A stretch of DNA of 64,000 bases from Cladopsammia gracilis (lineage: Eukaryota > Cnidaria > Anthozoa > Scleractinia > Dendrophylliidae), in the NCBI GenBank assembly GCA_022457155.1, contig JAJGOT010000294.1:979001-1043000 (forward strand). Direction: 5' to 3'. The translations under genes were made by a program, and so were the position numbers. The notes under the pieces were generated by a model that saw nothing but the letters and a program-made list of their open reading frames with translations, had not been told where the DNA came from and searched no databases. This document shows, piece by piece, positions 33,857-46,402 of this stretch. Each line of letters opens with the position of its first letter. Position 1 is the stretch's first letter.

Positions 33857-36583
33857 TCATTCGTTTTCGTCAAATTGAAGTGTGACGTCATCGCCAACAA
33901 GCACAAAAGGCGCCCAGTATTTCACATCACTGTACTTGTCTGATTCTCTGAGACATTTCATGGCCTGGTTCAGGGACTCGCTTGCACTTCGTCCTTTCAC
34001 GAGATGATGGTAGAAACTTCTCATAAACTCCAGCGTGGCCTCGTCATCGATCGCCCACAGGGACACCAGAACAGAACGAGCACCAGCACCCATAAAAGCA
34101 CGTGCAATACCGACCACACCTTCAGCTTTGATTTCCCCTCGACCACTGTGACAACAACTCAGCACAACAAGCCTGGCTCGCAGCTTCACGTTCATCACAT
34201 CGGCCATTGTTAAAAGGTAATCTTCCTCTGTAGGGATCGGTGATCGGCGATTTGGGTTTGGAGTTAGAGCTATTTCACCTGTTTCCATGCGTCCGTGTGC
34301 AGCAATATGAACCAAAGCGACTGCTTGCAGCCCTTTCAGCACTTCATCTTTCGTAGCCTTTTTTCCTATGAGAGGTGTCACCTTGATAATCTGCCCAATC
34401 ATTTCTACTTCTTCCTTGGCGGATGGAAGCTGTTCAAGAGTTGTTTCTCCCTTGCTGTTTGTAATTTCTGCCACCCAGGGATCTCCCACAAGAAGAGCAC
34501 CACTCCTGCTGTGGTACTCTGATGGACAATCAGTAATCATTTTCAAACTGGTCATCGAGGGAATCAATCTGATTCTGAAAGATTCACAGAGGTACTTTGA
34601 ATTGCGGTCCAATAATGCAGCATAAGGTGCCAACCAGAGTGGACCATCCGGGACAACGATGAGTTCATCACCTTGAACGAGGTCTGCAATTGGAGCAATT
34701 ATGTAGTTGTACAAGATGACTAAAGGATTGCCTTCAAAGGCAGGAGGCTGTGAGCTTTTCTTAGCGGATCTCTCAACAGAGGAAACATCTTTTCGTACAA
34801 ACGCATCCAAGGATCGATTCTCGCACCTAACATCAGCACGGACACCAGTGTTTATATGGACACTTTGAATTAAGGACTGCCATGTTCTAGCTCCATTCTT
34901 TGAAACGTGATTATCAAGCTCCTTTTTCCGGTGGTAAACAGGTTTACCTTTTGACAGTACCCAGATATTAATACCGACGTCAATGTTGTCTGTGGCGAGA
35001 AAAGCTGTGCATGATGAAGTGCAGTCTAACAGATCATCGTTCTTTTGTTTACGGTCTCTTGACCCCGACTGAACTGATTTAGAAGCATATTGCACTTCCA
35101 TAAGATCAGCTAGAGCTTGTGCTCGTCCTTCTTCGGCAGCAAATAAAGCTTCTTTGATCTTGCCTTGTTTTAACAAAACTCTACACAGACCAAAATAGGG
35201 TGAATTATATCTATTTCGAAAACCAATCTTCCATTTATCTCTTGACCGAAGAAGACTTCTTACATCATTCAATACGTTAACGCTTGCCTGGTAACATTCT
35301 ACGGCTTTGTTGAAATCACCGAGACTTTGAAAAGCATTGCCAAGATTGCCATACGCACTTACTTCCCCGGCTTTTTCTCCCAGGTCTCTCGCAATATCAA
35401 GATGCAGGGTGTGGTATTCTACGGCTTTGTTGAAATCACCGAGACTTTGAAAAGCATTGCCAAGATTGCCATACGCACATCCTTCCCCTGCTTTATCTCC
35501 CAGCTGTTTCGCAATACCAAGATGCAGGGTGTGGTATTCTACGGCTTTGTTGAAATCACCGAGACTTTGAAAAGCATTGCCAAGATTGCCACACGCACCT
35601 CCTTCCCCTGCTTTATCTCCCAGGTCTCTCGCAATACCAAGATCCAGGGTGTGGTATTCTACGGCTTTGTTGAAATCACCGAGACTTCGAAAAGCATTGC
35701 CAAGATTGCCATACGCACCTCCTTCCCCTGCTTTATCTCCCAGGTCTCTCGCAATACCAAGATCCAGGGTGTGGTATTCTACGGCTTTGTTGAAATCACC
35801 GAGACTTCGAAAAGCATTGCCAAGATTGCCATACGCACGTCCTTCCCCTGCTTTATCTCCCAGCTGTTTCGCAATACCAAGATGCAGGGTGTGGTATTCT
35901 ACGGCTTTGTTGAAATCACCGAGACTTTTAAAAGCAATGCCAAGATTGCCATACGCACGTCCTTCACTTGCTTTATCTCCCAGGTCTCTCGCAATACCAA
36001 GATGCAGGGTGTGGTATTCTACGGCTTTGTTGAAATCACCGAGACTTCGAAAAGCATTGCCAAGATTGCCATACGCACGTCCTTCCCCTGCTTTATCTCC
36101 CAGCTGTTTCGCAATACCAAGATGCAGGGTGTGGTATTCTACGGCTTTGTTGAAATCACCGAGACTTTTAAAAGCAATGCCAAGATTGCCATACGCACGT
36201 CCTTCACTTGCTTTATCTCCCAGGTCTCTCGCAATACCAAGATGCAGGGTGTGGTATTCTACGGCTTTGTTGAAATCACCGAGACTTTTAAAAGCAATGC
36301 CAAGATTGCCATACGCACGTCCTTCACTTGCTTTATCTCCCAGGTCTCTCGCAATACCAAGATGCAGGGTGTGGTATTCTACAGCTTTGTTAAAATCACC
36401 GAGACTTTGAAAAGCACAGCCAAGATTGTTATACACACATCTCTCCTCAGCTTTGTCCCCTGCTGCTTGCGCAATACTAAGATGGAACATTAAATAGGTG
36501 ATTTTGTCACTTGCTTTAGACTGTTTTGATGTTTGTTGGCTTTCTGTTAACATCTGAATTGCTTGTTGAAGTGAGTTATTTAC
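33857..36583 (-). CDS. Last exon: TPR array and CHAT domain
   Basis: A 2727-nt exon, phase 0 start after TTATCTTACAG, opening [10 protein letters not shown]. It carries ten tandem TPR units encoded by near-identical 120-bp repeats (about 35290-36500), a helical spacer and the CHAT domain. The His codon lies at 34295-34297 and the Cys codon at 34151-34153. It ends TLQFDENE and stop. Long opposite-strand frames over the repeats (35327-36493 and 35577-36410) are shadows. Confidence 0.92.
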   Translation of the reverse strand, partial: VNNSLQQAIQMLTESQQTSKQSKASDKITYLMFHLSIAQAAGDKAEERCVYNNLGCAFQSLGDFNKAVEYHTLHLGIARDLGDKASEGRAYGNLGIAFKSLGDFNKAVEYHTLHLGIARDLGDKASEGRAYGNLGIAFKSLGDFNKAVEYHTLHLGIAKQLGDKAGEGRAYGNLGNAFRSLGDFNKAVEYHTLHLGIARDLGDKASEGRAYGNLGIAFKSLGDFNKAVEYHTLHLGIAKQLGDKAGEGRAYGNLGNAFRSLGDFNKAVEYHTLDLGIARDLGDKAGEGGAYGNLGNAFRSLGDFNKAVEYHTLDLGIARDLGDKAGEGGACGNLGNAFQSLGDFNKAVEYHTLHLGIAKQLGDKAGEGCAYGNLGNAFQSLGDFNKAVEYHTLHLDIARDLGEKAGEVSAYGNLGNAFQSLGDFNKAVECYQASVNVLNDVRSLLRSRDKWKIGFRNRYNSPYFGLCRVLLKQGKIKEALFAAEEGRAQALADLMEVQYASKSVQSGSRDRKQKNDDLLDCTSSCTAFLATDNIDVGINIWVLSKGKPVYHRKKELDNHVSKNGARTWQSLIQSVHINTGVRADVRCENRSLDAFVRKDVSSVERSAKKSSQPPAFEGNPLVILYNYIIAPIADLVQGDELIVVPDGPLWLAPYAALLDRNSKYLCESFRIRLIPSMTSLKMITDCPSEYHSRSGALLVGDPWVAEITNSKGETTLEQLPSAKEEVEMIGQIIKVTPLIGKKATKDEVLKGLQAVALVHIAAHGRMETGEIALTPNPNRRSPIPTEEDYLLTMADVMNVKLRARLVVLSCCHSGRGEIKAEGVVGIARAFMGAGARSVLVSLWAIDDEATLEFMRSFYHHLVKGRSASESLNQAMKCLRESDKYSDVKYWAPFVLVGDDVTLQFDENE

Positions 36584-39500
36584 CTGTAAGATAACGGAAC
36601 TTAAAACGAGGCAAATTATTCTTTGCCGTGATCTTTTTTGAATAATTATAATCTTAGCGGAAAAAAGAAGTTTAATTCACTACGACAATAACAAATAACA
36701 AAGATTCATACTGTATGATCACATAAAATCAAGCACGACTTTCCAAATGAATATGAAATATCACAAGTAATCAACAGTTATCAACTATTAAATAAACAAT
36801 GTCGTTATTTTAATGTCCATTCAAAAATTACACTGTAAATTGAAAACATTTTTTCCATCTCCAAAGTGTGAATTATCCACAAGTTCCCTAGAGCTAATTT
36901 AATCCTTAAGGGGATCATCTTAATGCTCGTTTAAAGGCCAATTTATCCCTTGCTGAGCTGTTTTGGCTTACAGGGCCCTTCCAACCCATGGTCCAAATCA
37001 GTTTCATTTTAAAAAGCTAAATTTGCCTCTTATTTTATCACAGTATTTTACACACCAGAAAACGGCCCCATTTATTGGGCTAAAACAGATCTTTTCAATT
37101 TGATGATGACATTTTTAATTTCATAAATTTTAAAGTAAACTCAACGAAATTTATACTACTAAGCAATCGATTGTCTGAATTCCTCACAAACAGCACACGA
37201 GTCTGCCTTACATTGCACTAATTTGCAATGAGATTGGATTGGACACCACAGACCCCATCTCACTCTACGCGGACACCTCTTTGACGGACACCTTTCTACG
37301 AAGGTCCCCAACGCTCGTTTTATTGCAATTTAACTTTCTTTGAGACGTGCACCTCTCTAAACTTGTTATTAGCAAATAAAATTTACAGTTAACTGTATTG
37401 TCTTATTTCTACGTCCTGACCACAGCGAACGGCAACTAGAGATTTTTGGATTCAATCTGTGGAAAATTTGTATGGCAACGCATTTAAACACATACGTACG
37501 GACCCCCCCCCCCCCCCCCCCCACCCTATCAACATTCTTATTAACCTCCGTCCTCAGTGTTTTCCGGGTATTCAAAATAACAGCGAGAGAAGACCCTGAG
37601 AAATTGGAGATCATGCAATCTTTATATCTCCCAATAACAAGCCTTGTGCATGCATTCTCGTTGTTTAAACTGGTTTCTAACAAATAGTAAAGTATGAAAA
37701 GCCTTGTTGTACATCAACCTCACCTTCCCTTTCACTGTGCTAGTTTCGGTCTTTTCTTTCTCGCCTCCATTGTCTTGAAGCTGATTTTGTTGTTTGTCAG
37801 AGAAGCTCCTTATTTCTAACAGCTTTTTGTTATTCTTGTCAATCTTACAAAAGTCAAGATATGTAACGTGATTTTTAAAGTGAGCCAACCCACAACTCCT
37901 GTGAATTATTGTGGTCTATTGTCAAAGATAATGTCAGAGTGTTTCAATACTGTCAGAGTATGTTTCAATACTGTCAGAGTATGTTTCAATACTGTCAGAG
38001 TATGTTTCAATACTGTCAGAGTATGTTTCAATACTGTCAGAGTATGTTTCAATACTGTCAGATTATGTTTCAATACTGTCAGAGTGTTTCAGAACCAGAA
38101 TATGGGTATCTGCATTTCATACCCACTTTTGTTCTGCTACTTTTTCTTATCTTCTCTTCATATGGTAATTAAATTGCTACTTAGGACATAAATAGAATAT
38201 AATAAAGGATACGGATAGTCCTTTATCACACCACGTGATAGCCTCTTGAAACTCATTCAGCTTCAAACAGGCACTTGCGCCTAATGATAAAGAAAAGAAA
38301 GTAAAAACAGTTGGAAAAAGTACTGTCAAATTCTCTTTACGGACACTTCTGATTCCTCCTAAGACGCGTTTTAACTATCCAAATAGACTAGCAGTAATCG
38401 GAGATCATGGAGACGCGTTCGAAAGAACTTCCGGCGGAAATGAGCCCTGAAAAAACCAATAGGGGCGGCCATTTGGAAGACCGTCTACCAAAAAATCTCA
38501 AATTTTACTGCCTGTAAACCACAGGACAACCAACACGAACCAAATTAGAATTGCGTTCTTCGAACACGATTATAACTTCTAACGCCTCTAAAGCAACTTC
38601 GATCCGCTGTTAGCATAATTTGGGAGACTTTTCGTCCTCCTTGGCTTCACCCTGATGTGTACCTCAGCGCATGGAATAAGAACAATTTTTGTCCTTATTA
38701 GATAGGAAAGCCGCTATCAATTTCCCATTTAAGGACGTTAGGGCGAAATTTTCTATAACACAGATTGTTTTCAAACTCTTTCCACAGCTAGATTATAAAT
38801 CATCTTTGTCAGAAATGAAGATAAAAACAATGAGGGATCACTGAATGCGTTTTGCAGATAAGACGGGCGAAAAATACTCCGATTTTGAAAAATCGGCACT
38901 CGAACTCGACATGGCTTTTGTGGCTTGTCTAATTTTATAGAAGTGCGTCTATTAAATAAATAATTTTAACCATTATGATCCCACTAAGTAAACTTAACTT
39001 TTAAGGAGAGCATTTACAAGCTCCGTGCATACATTCAATATGAGGGAAATTTGTTGGGAGGAAAAATTAAAAAAAAAAAAAACTGAATCGGCCTTCCACA
39101 ACACAAATTTTTCTATTTTCTATTTTCATAAAATGTTGGTACATTGGTAAGGAAAGTCTAAGGAAAATTAACGCAACGGTTACTAGTCGTGTTTAGATGT
39201 CTTCCCTGGTGCGCGCTCAGCTCGGTACATGAGGTGGCATGGCACTGCGACATGAATTGCGTGTGTAGTAAGAATACGGATTTATAATTTGCGCGAACGC
39301 CCATAAGGACCATTTCTACCCTAATTATTAATTCCAGCTAAAACAACTCGATTCTAAAATGGTAACCTTCACCAACATTACCGGCTATACTCACTGAATG
39401 ATTTTTGGGCTCCATCTTTAAGGATAGAATAACATACAGTGCAATACCATTTTAGCTAAAGGGTATTTTCTTAGGCGTGTGTAAAATATAATAACTTCAT

Positions 39501-42500
39501 TTATTTTTACCTCTGACAATCGCCTTGAGGAAAGTGGGTTGTAATGTTGTCGCAGCTCTTGCGTCACTCAGTGAATCGTGATAATTCTCTGAAAAAAAAT
39601 ATCAGTCCGCGGAAATAATGAAGATATTGTGTCTATTCTAATTGTATGTGTGAAAAATCATCTCGGTTAGAATCAACTAGAACTGATTATCTCACTGGAA
39701 TCTTTTTACCTTTTGAGAGACACAGCACAGGGCCACACAGAATGGTAATAGTGGTATAATAGTGAAGTGAGCTCCCTGTATAAAGATTATTATTATTATT
39801 CTTATTCTTCTTCTTATTATTATTATTATTATTCTCTCTTTTATCACAGTCTTTGCTGGTGTTTATTATTATTATTATTCTCAGTGCTCGCTCGCGCAAC
39901 ACAGGCCATAGTTTGAGCCAATCGCTAACGAGAGTATTAATTCAGGCGTGTGTTTGGTTATCCCCCTTGGGAGTAGCTTTCTGTATATAATAAACCCGTG
40001 TTCAGTAGAATTTGTCCAGCTTAGCAGCAAGCGCGAAAGAATTCGAGTCTTGCTACGTTTATCGCAAGAACCATTATGGCCGACGAACATCCTCCAGCTC
40101 CCGTTGTCGTACTGCCAGCAGATATTCCGGAGGCGCCGCCTGCTCCAGCTGCTGTCCCTCCAGCCGTCGAGGAGAATCCAGAAAACGGTGCAGTTGTCGC
40201 TCCGCAAGAGGTAAATTGTTTGGTTTGTTTTTACTTTGTTGCTCTTTAGTTGGGTTCGGCTTTTTTTTTTTACACGGGTCGCTAGTTTAATCCCTTTGTC
40301 GGTATATTTGTCGGTTGTGGCCGACTTATTATATAGCGTTTTATCCCTGTTTCATAACCTCGGGCAGGTTCAGAGATTAGCAAACTTTCTATCTTTCTTG
40401 TTCGGCTGTGGCCGTTAAAATTGGGTTCTTTTAGAACCGAGCCTTGGTTAGTCCAATTTTCCTTTGGACACCCGTTTTACGCCTCCATGTCACATTTACT
40501 CGTTTGTGGCCGAGTGAAATTATTTTTACGTGCTCTGCTTAGGTTTAGTGTAAATTGCCATCGTACCCGTATTTCATCTTTTGCCGTGTTTTTTTCTCGG
40601 TGGTGGCCGAGGAAAAAATTATTTCTCGTGCCCGGTTGTGGCCGGGTAATTTCTATCGGGGATGTATTTTATTTTTCTCGTCCTTTTTTACTCGGTTGTG
40701 GCCGAAAGAAATTATTTTGCGTGCTCGGTTGAGGCTGAGTATAAATTTCTATTGTAATTGTATTGGTCTTTCGTGTCTTTTACTCGGTGGTGGCCGAGAG
40801 AAATTAATTCACGTGTTTGGTTGTGGCCGGGTAATTTTCTATTGTGAGCGTATTTTAATTTTTCTGTCTTTCTTTCGCTCGTGGCCGAGGGAAATTATTT
40901 TTTGCGCTTGGTTTAAGCCGCGTAATTTCTTTTGTGGCCGTATTTATCACGGTATCTTTCATGTCTTTCGCTGGTAGCCGAGAGAAATTATTTCATTCAA
41001 TTTCTTTCATCGTTTTTAGCCGGGTTGATTTCAGTTATTTCAGGGTTGTGGCCCTATTTTGCATGTGTTTTGTTATGTGTGTGGGCCTTTTGTCCTTTTG
41101 TTCGCATCGCCCGTATATTCTTGGAATTTGGTGTATCTCACCTTCGTAATTTATGTTTCGCGTTTAGGTGCTATTTTTTATTATTTTTTATTTCGGCTCA
41201 GTCTCATTTACTTGTTTTGTTTCTCGACGGATCGGTTTTTTGTAGTTTCGCAAATTGTTTCTTCTTAATTGCGTAATTTTTTATAACGTTGGGTGTTGTT
41301 TTCTGGCCGTTCGGCTTATTTATTTACACTTTTACCCTTTTGGAATTTTCACATACGCCCAGTAACGGTGGCGTTCCTATTCTTATTTTGTAGTTGGCCC
41401 AACAAATTCAAGATCTTAAAGAGCAGTTAAATTCCCTTAAGGCAGAAACCGGCAAGGGCGCGGATGTTACTGTTACCCTTCAACTTGTCGGCAGCTGGCT
41501 TCCGCCCCTCATCACCTTAGGGACCCTTTTGCGATTTTGGCAGCCCTTCAGAAGCTAGCAGATGAAGCAAGAGTTTCTGGAGACCCTTCTGCGTCAAGAT
41601 ATGAAGCAATCCTTCGTCAAAGCAGACCCCTCGCCTCCTCCCCAGATTTTGAAGATATTATTATCCGTCTTGTTGGAAGCAAAGAGGAGAGCGAAGTCGC
41701 CAACTCCATCGCTAAGATGTCGAGACATCGGCCCTCTGGTGCTTACCATCCCTATGTTAGGTGGAATGCGCCTCAACGTTTGGCAGTACGGGGCATCCCT
41801 TCGCGTGGTCCGCGTAGAGGTTTTAGAGCTAACAGGGGTACCTGTTTCAATTGTGGGCAGCGTGGTCACTTTCAGAAAAATTGTACTTCGTTTTGAGTTG
41901 TTGTGTTATTGTATTAAACGAAGCTTCACGTATTTTTTGTTGTTGTCGTTCTTTATTTTCTTAGTTGTTAGTCCCTCTTGCGTGCCAGTTTTGTCGTGCC
42001 TTGAGTGCGGGTGTCTAATGCCTTTTATGCCTCTTTGAGGTTGCTTAAGGCCGGCAATTCTGGTGGGCTTTCCTCGCCCTCCCTCTTAGTTCTCTTTATT
42101 TTATTTCAGGGCACACCCCCTTATAAGAAGTTTAAACCTTCCTTCTTCACGTGCATTACAAGTCATTCAGTCCCTCTTGTCACGCAAAATGGTGTTATTG
42201 GGAGGGCAAGCCCACCAGTTTTGTCGGCCCAGTCCCTTCACCTCAGCAAGTGGCTGCACTTCACACTCGCGCCAGTACAAGGATGCTAGCCTTTAGAGAC
42301 CCATCCTCATTTATTCCTGGACAACTTCATAACAACCTGGCTCAATGGCAGTTCATTGCAGAACAGTTTCCTTCCCAAATGGAATCTTTGTCTTTTATCC
42401 GAAACAAAGTAGATGTTGCTGCTTTCATTGTGCCATTTAAAGGGAAATTCGCGGGTAAATATTTCGACTCTCCGTTTCCCCCCAAAATGGAATTCCCTAA

Positions 42501-45500
42501 TAACGCTATTTGTGCTCAGTTTGACGAATTTATCTCCAGAACGATTATCGATCGCGTTAACAATGGTTCGCTTATATTTTGGGGGAAGGTAGGCGAAGCG
42601 CAACCCCCACATCTCGTCATGCCTATAACTGTTGAGCCCTCAAAACCACGGATGTGCCACGATGAACGGTTTTTAAATTTGTGGATTAAGGATTGCCCCT
42701 TTTCGCTAGATTACCTATCTGATCTCCCTAGGTACGTGGGTCCTGGCCATTATCAGACTGTTTGTGATGACAAAAGTGGGTATGACCATATTTGTCTATC
42801 TCCGTCTAGTAGAACCTTATTCGGGCTATCTTGGAAAGGTTGCTATTTCGTTTATGACACCCTCCCCTTCGGCTGGAAGGCAAGTGCCTACGTATACCAC
42901 ACTACTGGTTTATTGGCGACTAGTTATATTAGAACTCTCGGTGTACCCTGCTCGCAGTACATCGATGACCGTCATGCAGGTCAGCTTATGATGCGCAAGA
43001 AGCCGAACTCTCCAGAATGGTCCAACTTTGAGTTGGCAGAAGCCGCGGCTTTCATTGTCGCTTCAGTTCTTACTTCCCTGGGTTATACCCTTGCTCTGTC
43101 AAAGTCGTCTCTCATTCCATCCCAGTGTGTCCGTTTTTTGGGTTACCTCTCGGACTCCCTTTTACTGGCGTTTGTCCTCCCAGAAGATAAGAAACTTAAG
43201 TTTAAAGCTTTGAGAGAATCCATTCTGTCGCAGGAGACTGTGGATCTTAAAACTTTGCAGCGTTTCGCAGGCAAAACCACCTCGTTCTCCATTGCTGTTC
43301 CCGCAGCTCGACTTTATACCCGTGCCTCTTTTCGTGCAATCTCATCCAGTTCTAAATCACCCCTCAGGCCCATCAAGGTTTCAGGTGACCTGTTGAGAGA
43401 AATCCAATATTGGAGATTTCTGGATAATTGGCAAGGTTGTCTTCCCTGGTTCGACGAGCGGCATGTGGTCATAACCACTTACTCTGATGCGTCAAACACG
43501 GGTTGGGGTGGTGTCTTCACCGACAAATCTGGAAATTCCGTTGAAGTGCGTGACTACTGGTCATCTTTAGAGACTTCCCAACCGATAATTATCAGAGAGG
43601 CTCTGGCACTCAAAAATACTCTCATGGCTGGGGCAAAGTCGCTTGCGGCTTCCCGAGTAGACGCCCATGTGGATAGCCTTCCTCTGGTTAACGCCTGGAC
43701 AAATCAAGGCGGGAAGAGCAAAGCCCTTTCTGACGTCATCCAAGCTATCTACGAAGCGACCTTGCAATTTAACATAGCCCTGTCCTTAGTACATGTACCT
43801 TCGAGGGATAACCTCGCAGATGCTCCGTCTAGAGCACTCTCCTCCAGTGACTGCTCGCTATCCCCTCGCGTTTGGAAAGAGATTGAGAAGCGTTGGGGCC
43901 CTCACTCCGTCGATTTAATGGCTCTAGATTCTAATGCGCCTTTTGATGCTCAAGGTGTCCGTCTTAGACATTTCACCCCTTGGCCCACTAAAGACTCCGC
44001 CGGAGTTAATGTTTTTTGTCAGACCCTCCATCATTCGGACAACGCCTACGTGTTCCCACCTTTAGCTTTGGTTGGGGTACTGGTTCGATTTCTAGCCTCA
44101 CAGCCCTGTCCTTTTACCATTGTCGTTCCTGACCCTTTCCCTCGTCGTTACTGGTGGCCAGTTATCTCAGGGCGCGCTCAAGATTCCGTCCGCCTCGGTG
44201 TTTTGGGCGACCACGATGTGCTTTTTTTTCCCACTTCAGAAGGTGTATTCCGTTCTCTTCCTTTGCCTTGGGACATTTGGGCGTTTAGAGTATCCCCCTA
44301 ATTCCAGTATTTTCGTTTAGGTCAGCTCCACTGTTCCCCGTGTCTGGCGCCCGGCCGTGCAGTGCAGTGAATGCTCGTATCCAAACGACGACTGTTTTCA
44401 GTTTTGCCAACAGTGTGGACTTCAAAGATATTTACGTAATTCGGGTCACACTTCTAAGAAGCTTAAAATTGACCATGTACAGATAGACGCTAGATTAAAG
44501 GAACTCGACTCCGTCAGAGCTTCTAAGGCCTATCAACGTCAGAAATCACAGCTGGAGTCCGAATTTTCAGTTTTCCTGGCATCTTTACAACCGCAGAAGA
44601 CTCTACGTTCGGCGTCTCCCAAAGACGTTGTTAGATTTCTAATCTGGAAAGATGGCAAAGGCAAAACAATGGTGCACAAAGACTCGTGTTCGTTCCTAGG
44701 CTTACAGGGTAAGCAGACCTGTAACTGTCCTACTCGGTTATCTGCTGGCACAGTGGACTCTCTCATTGGGAAACTGCGATCCATTTTCAACGCCTTGGGC
44801 CGCACTGGTGACTGGGACGATCGCTTTGGTTTTGGAAATCCTGTCGCGCATTTGTCAGTTAAACAATATCTCAAATCTATTCAGGCAGAACAGTCACAAG
44901 CTCGAATATCTCCAAAGCAGGCTACCCCTGTCTTTTTTGATAAATACAAGAAAATTGTGTATCACTTAAGGAATCTTCTACTAAATAAAAACATTTCTCC
45001 TTCGGAACGTTACATTTACGCTCGTGATCTAGCGTTTTTTTCGCTCGATTTTTTCTCAGGCGACAGGGCTTCTGACCTTGGCAGAATTAAGACAGTTGAC
45101 ATTTTAAGACATCCTGATGGTACTACCCTCCTGTTTCATCAACGCGTGGGCAAAACGTTAAGAGGAAAACATTCAAGAGCGTTCGCGGTTAAAAAAACTG
45201 CTAATCCTGCTATTTGCCCAGTTCAAAATTTGCAGTTCTTCGTCAACCTTTGTTCATCTATGCGCGTCGACCTTTCCACTGGTTTTCTTTTCCGTCCAAC
45301 GTCCAGGAAAGGTGGTATTCTCAATGCACCCCTCCTTGCTTCAACCGTGCAAGCCAGGCTCATTAAGTACCTTTCATCCCTTGGCATTAACGATGGCGAA
45401 TCAGTTCACGGTTTTAGAGCTGGAAACTCCATCCTCCTTAGACTTCTGGGTGTATCTAAAGAGGAGGTAGCGAAACACATTGGATGGAAATCTACTGCTC

Positions 45501-46370
45501 TAGTCGACTATTATACTCAAATTGACAAGGTTATTAATACAACCACTTCTTCAGTCGTCTTGGCTCGTAGTACTGTTGACAATGGGAATGGTTCATCAGC
45601 TGAAAATCTTGGGAACACTTTCCGTGAATGCAACACTCTATCTGGTTTTACGACGGCTTTCATATAAGTTTTCTTAGGCTCGCGTTGTGTTTGGATTTTA
45701 GTTTTGGGGTTTCGGGAGTTTAGTTACGGGTATATGGGGGTGGGGAGGCTGGTAGATACCTTTCGTTTCTGAGGCTGTCTTACACCTCCGAGCCAAGGAC
45801 TCGGATGTCCCGTAACTTAACTCTCGGGTCCTCAGGCCTTTGTTAAGCGAGAGACCACTGGGAATAGTTTACTATTCTCAGTGCTCGCTCGCGCAACACA
45901 GGCCATAGTTTGAGCCAATCGCTAACGAGAGTATTAATTCAGGCGTGTGTTTGGTTATCCCCCTTGGGAGTAGCTTTCTGTATATAATAATAAACCCGTG
46001 TTCAGTAGAATTTGTCCAGTTTAGCAGCAAGCGCGAAAGAATTGGAATCTTGCGGAGTCAAACCCCCTTTCAGGCGGGGGAGGGGGGGGGGGGGTTGATT
46101 TACACCCGTATATTGGTTGTTGTTGTTCGAACCTTTTTCCCCTCCCTCCCTCTCCCCTAAAAATTTACCCTTATCTGGGCCTAGTCCTTCACTTCCTCGC
46201 CTGCGGACTCGGATGTCCCGTAACTTAACTCTCGGGTCCTCAGGCCTTTGTTAAGCGAGAGACCACTGGGAATAGTTTACTATTATTATTATTATTATTA
46301 TACAACAAATAACCGAACAATCACTGAACAACTAAAGCGCATAACAAGAAATCATGACGAAAGCTCTTAC

Positions 46371-46402
<32 letters not shown>

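Larger units (their letters stand above)
39876..46284 (+). mobile_element. Ngaro-type tyrosine-recombinase retrotransposon
   Basis: The architecture is A1 - ORFs - B1A2 - B2: split direct repeats instead of LTRs, which define Ngaro elements (DIRS order). A1 39876-40053 matches A2 45873-46053; B1 45797-45876 matches B2 46205-46284. Three coding blocks follow in order: Gag-like with zinc knuckle, RT-RNase H, and tyrosine recombinase. ATT-rich simple sequence borders both ends. The repeats differ by only a few bases, so insertion is fairly recent. It sits in the third intron of the TPR-CHAT gene on the opposite strand. Confidence 0.88.

Noticed and set aside
35327..36493. Long plus-strand frames (388 and 277 codons) opposite the TPR array
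   Set aside because: They are shadows of a 120-bp coding repeat, itself a multiple of three. The minus frame has clear TPR and CHAT domains.
37724..37898. Longer version of the TPR-CHAT exon using the acceptor near 37899
   Set aside because: It would need a phase 2 donor, which the upstream TPR exon does not offer, and would split a continuous TPR motif. The acceptor at 37844 fits both.
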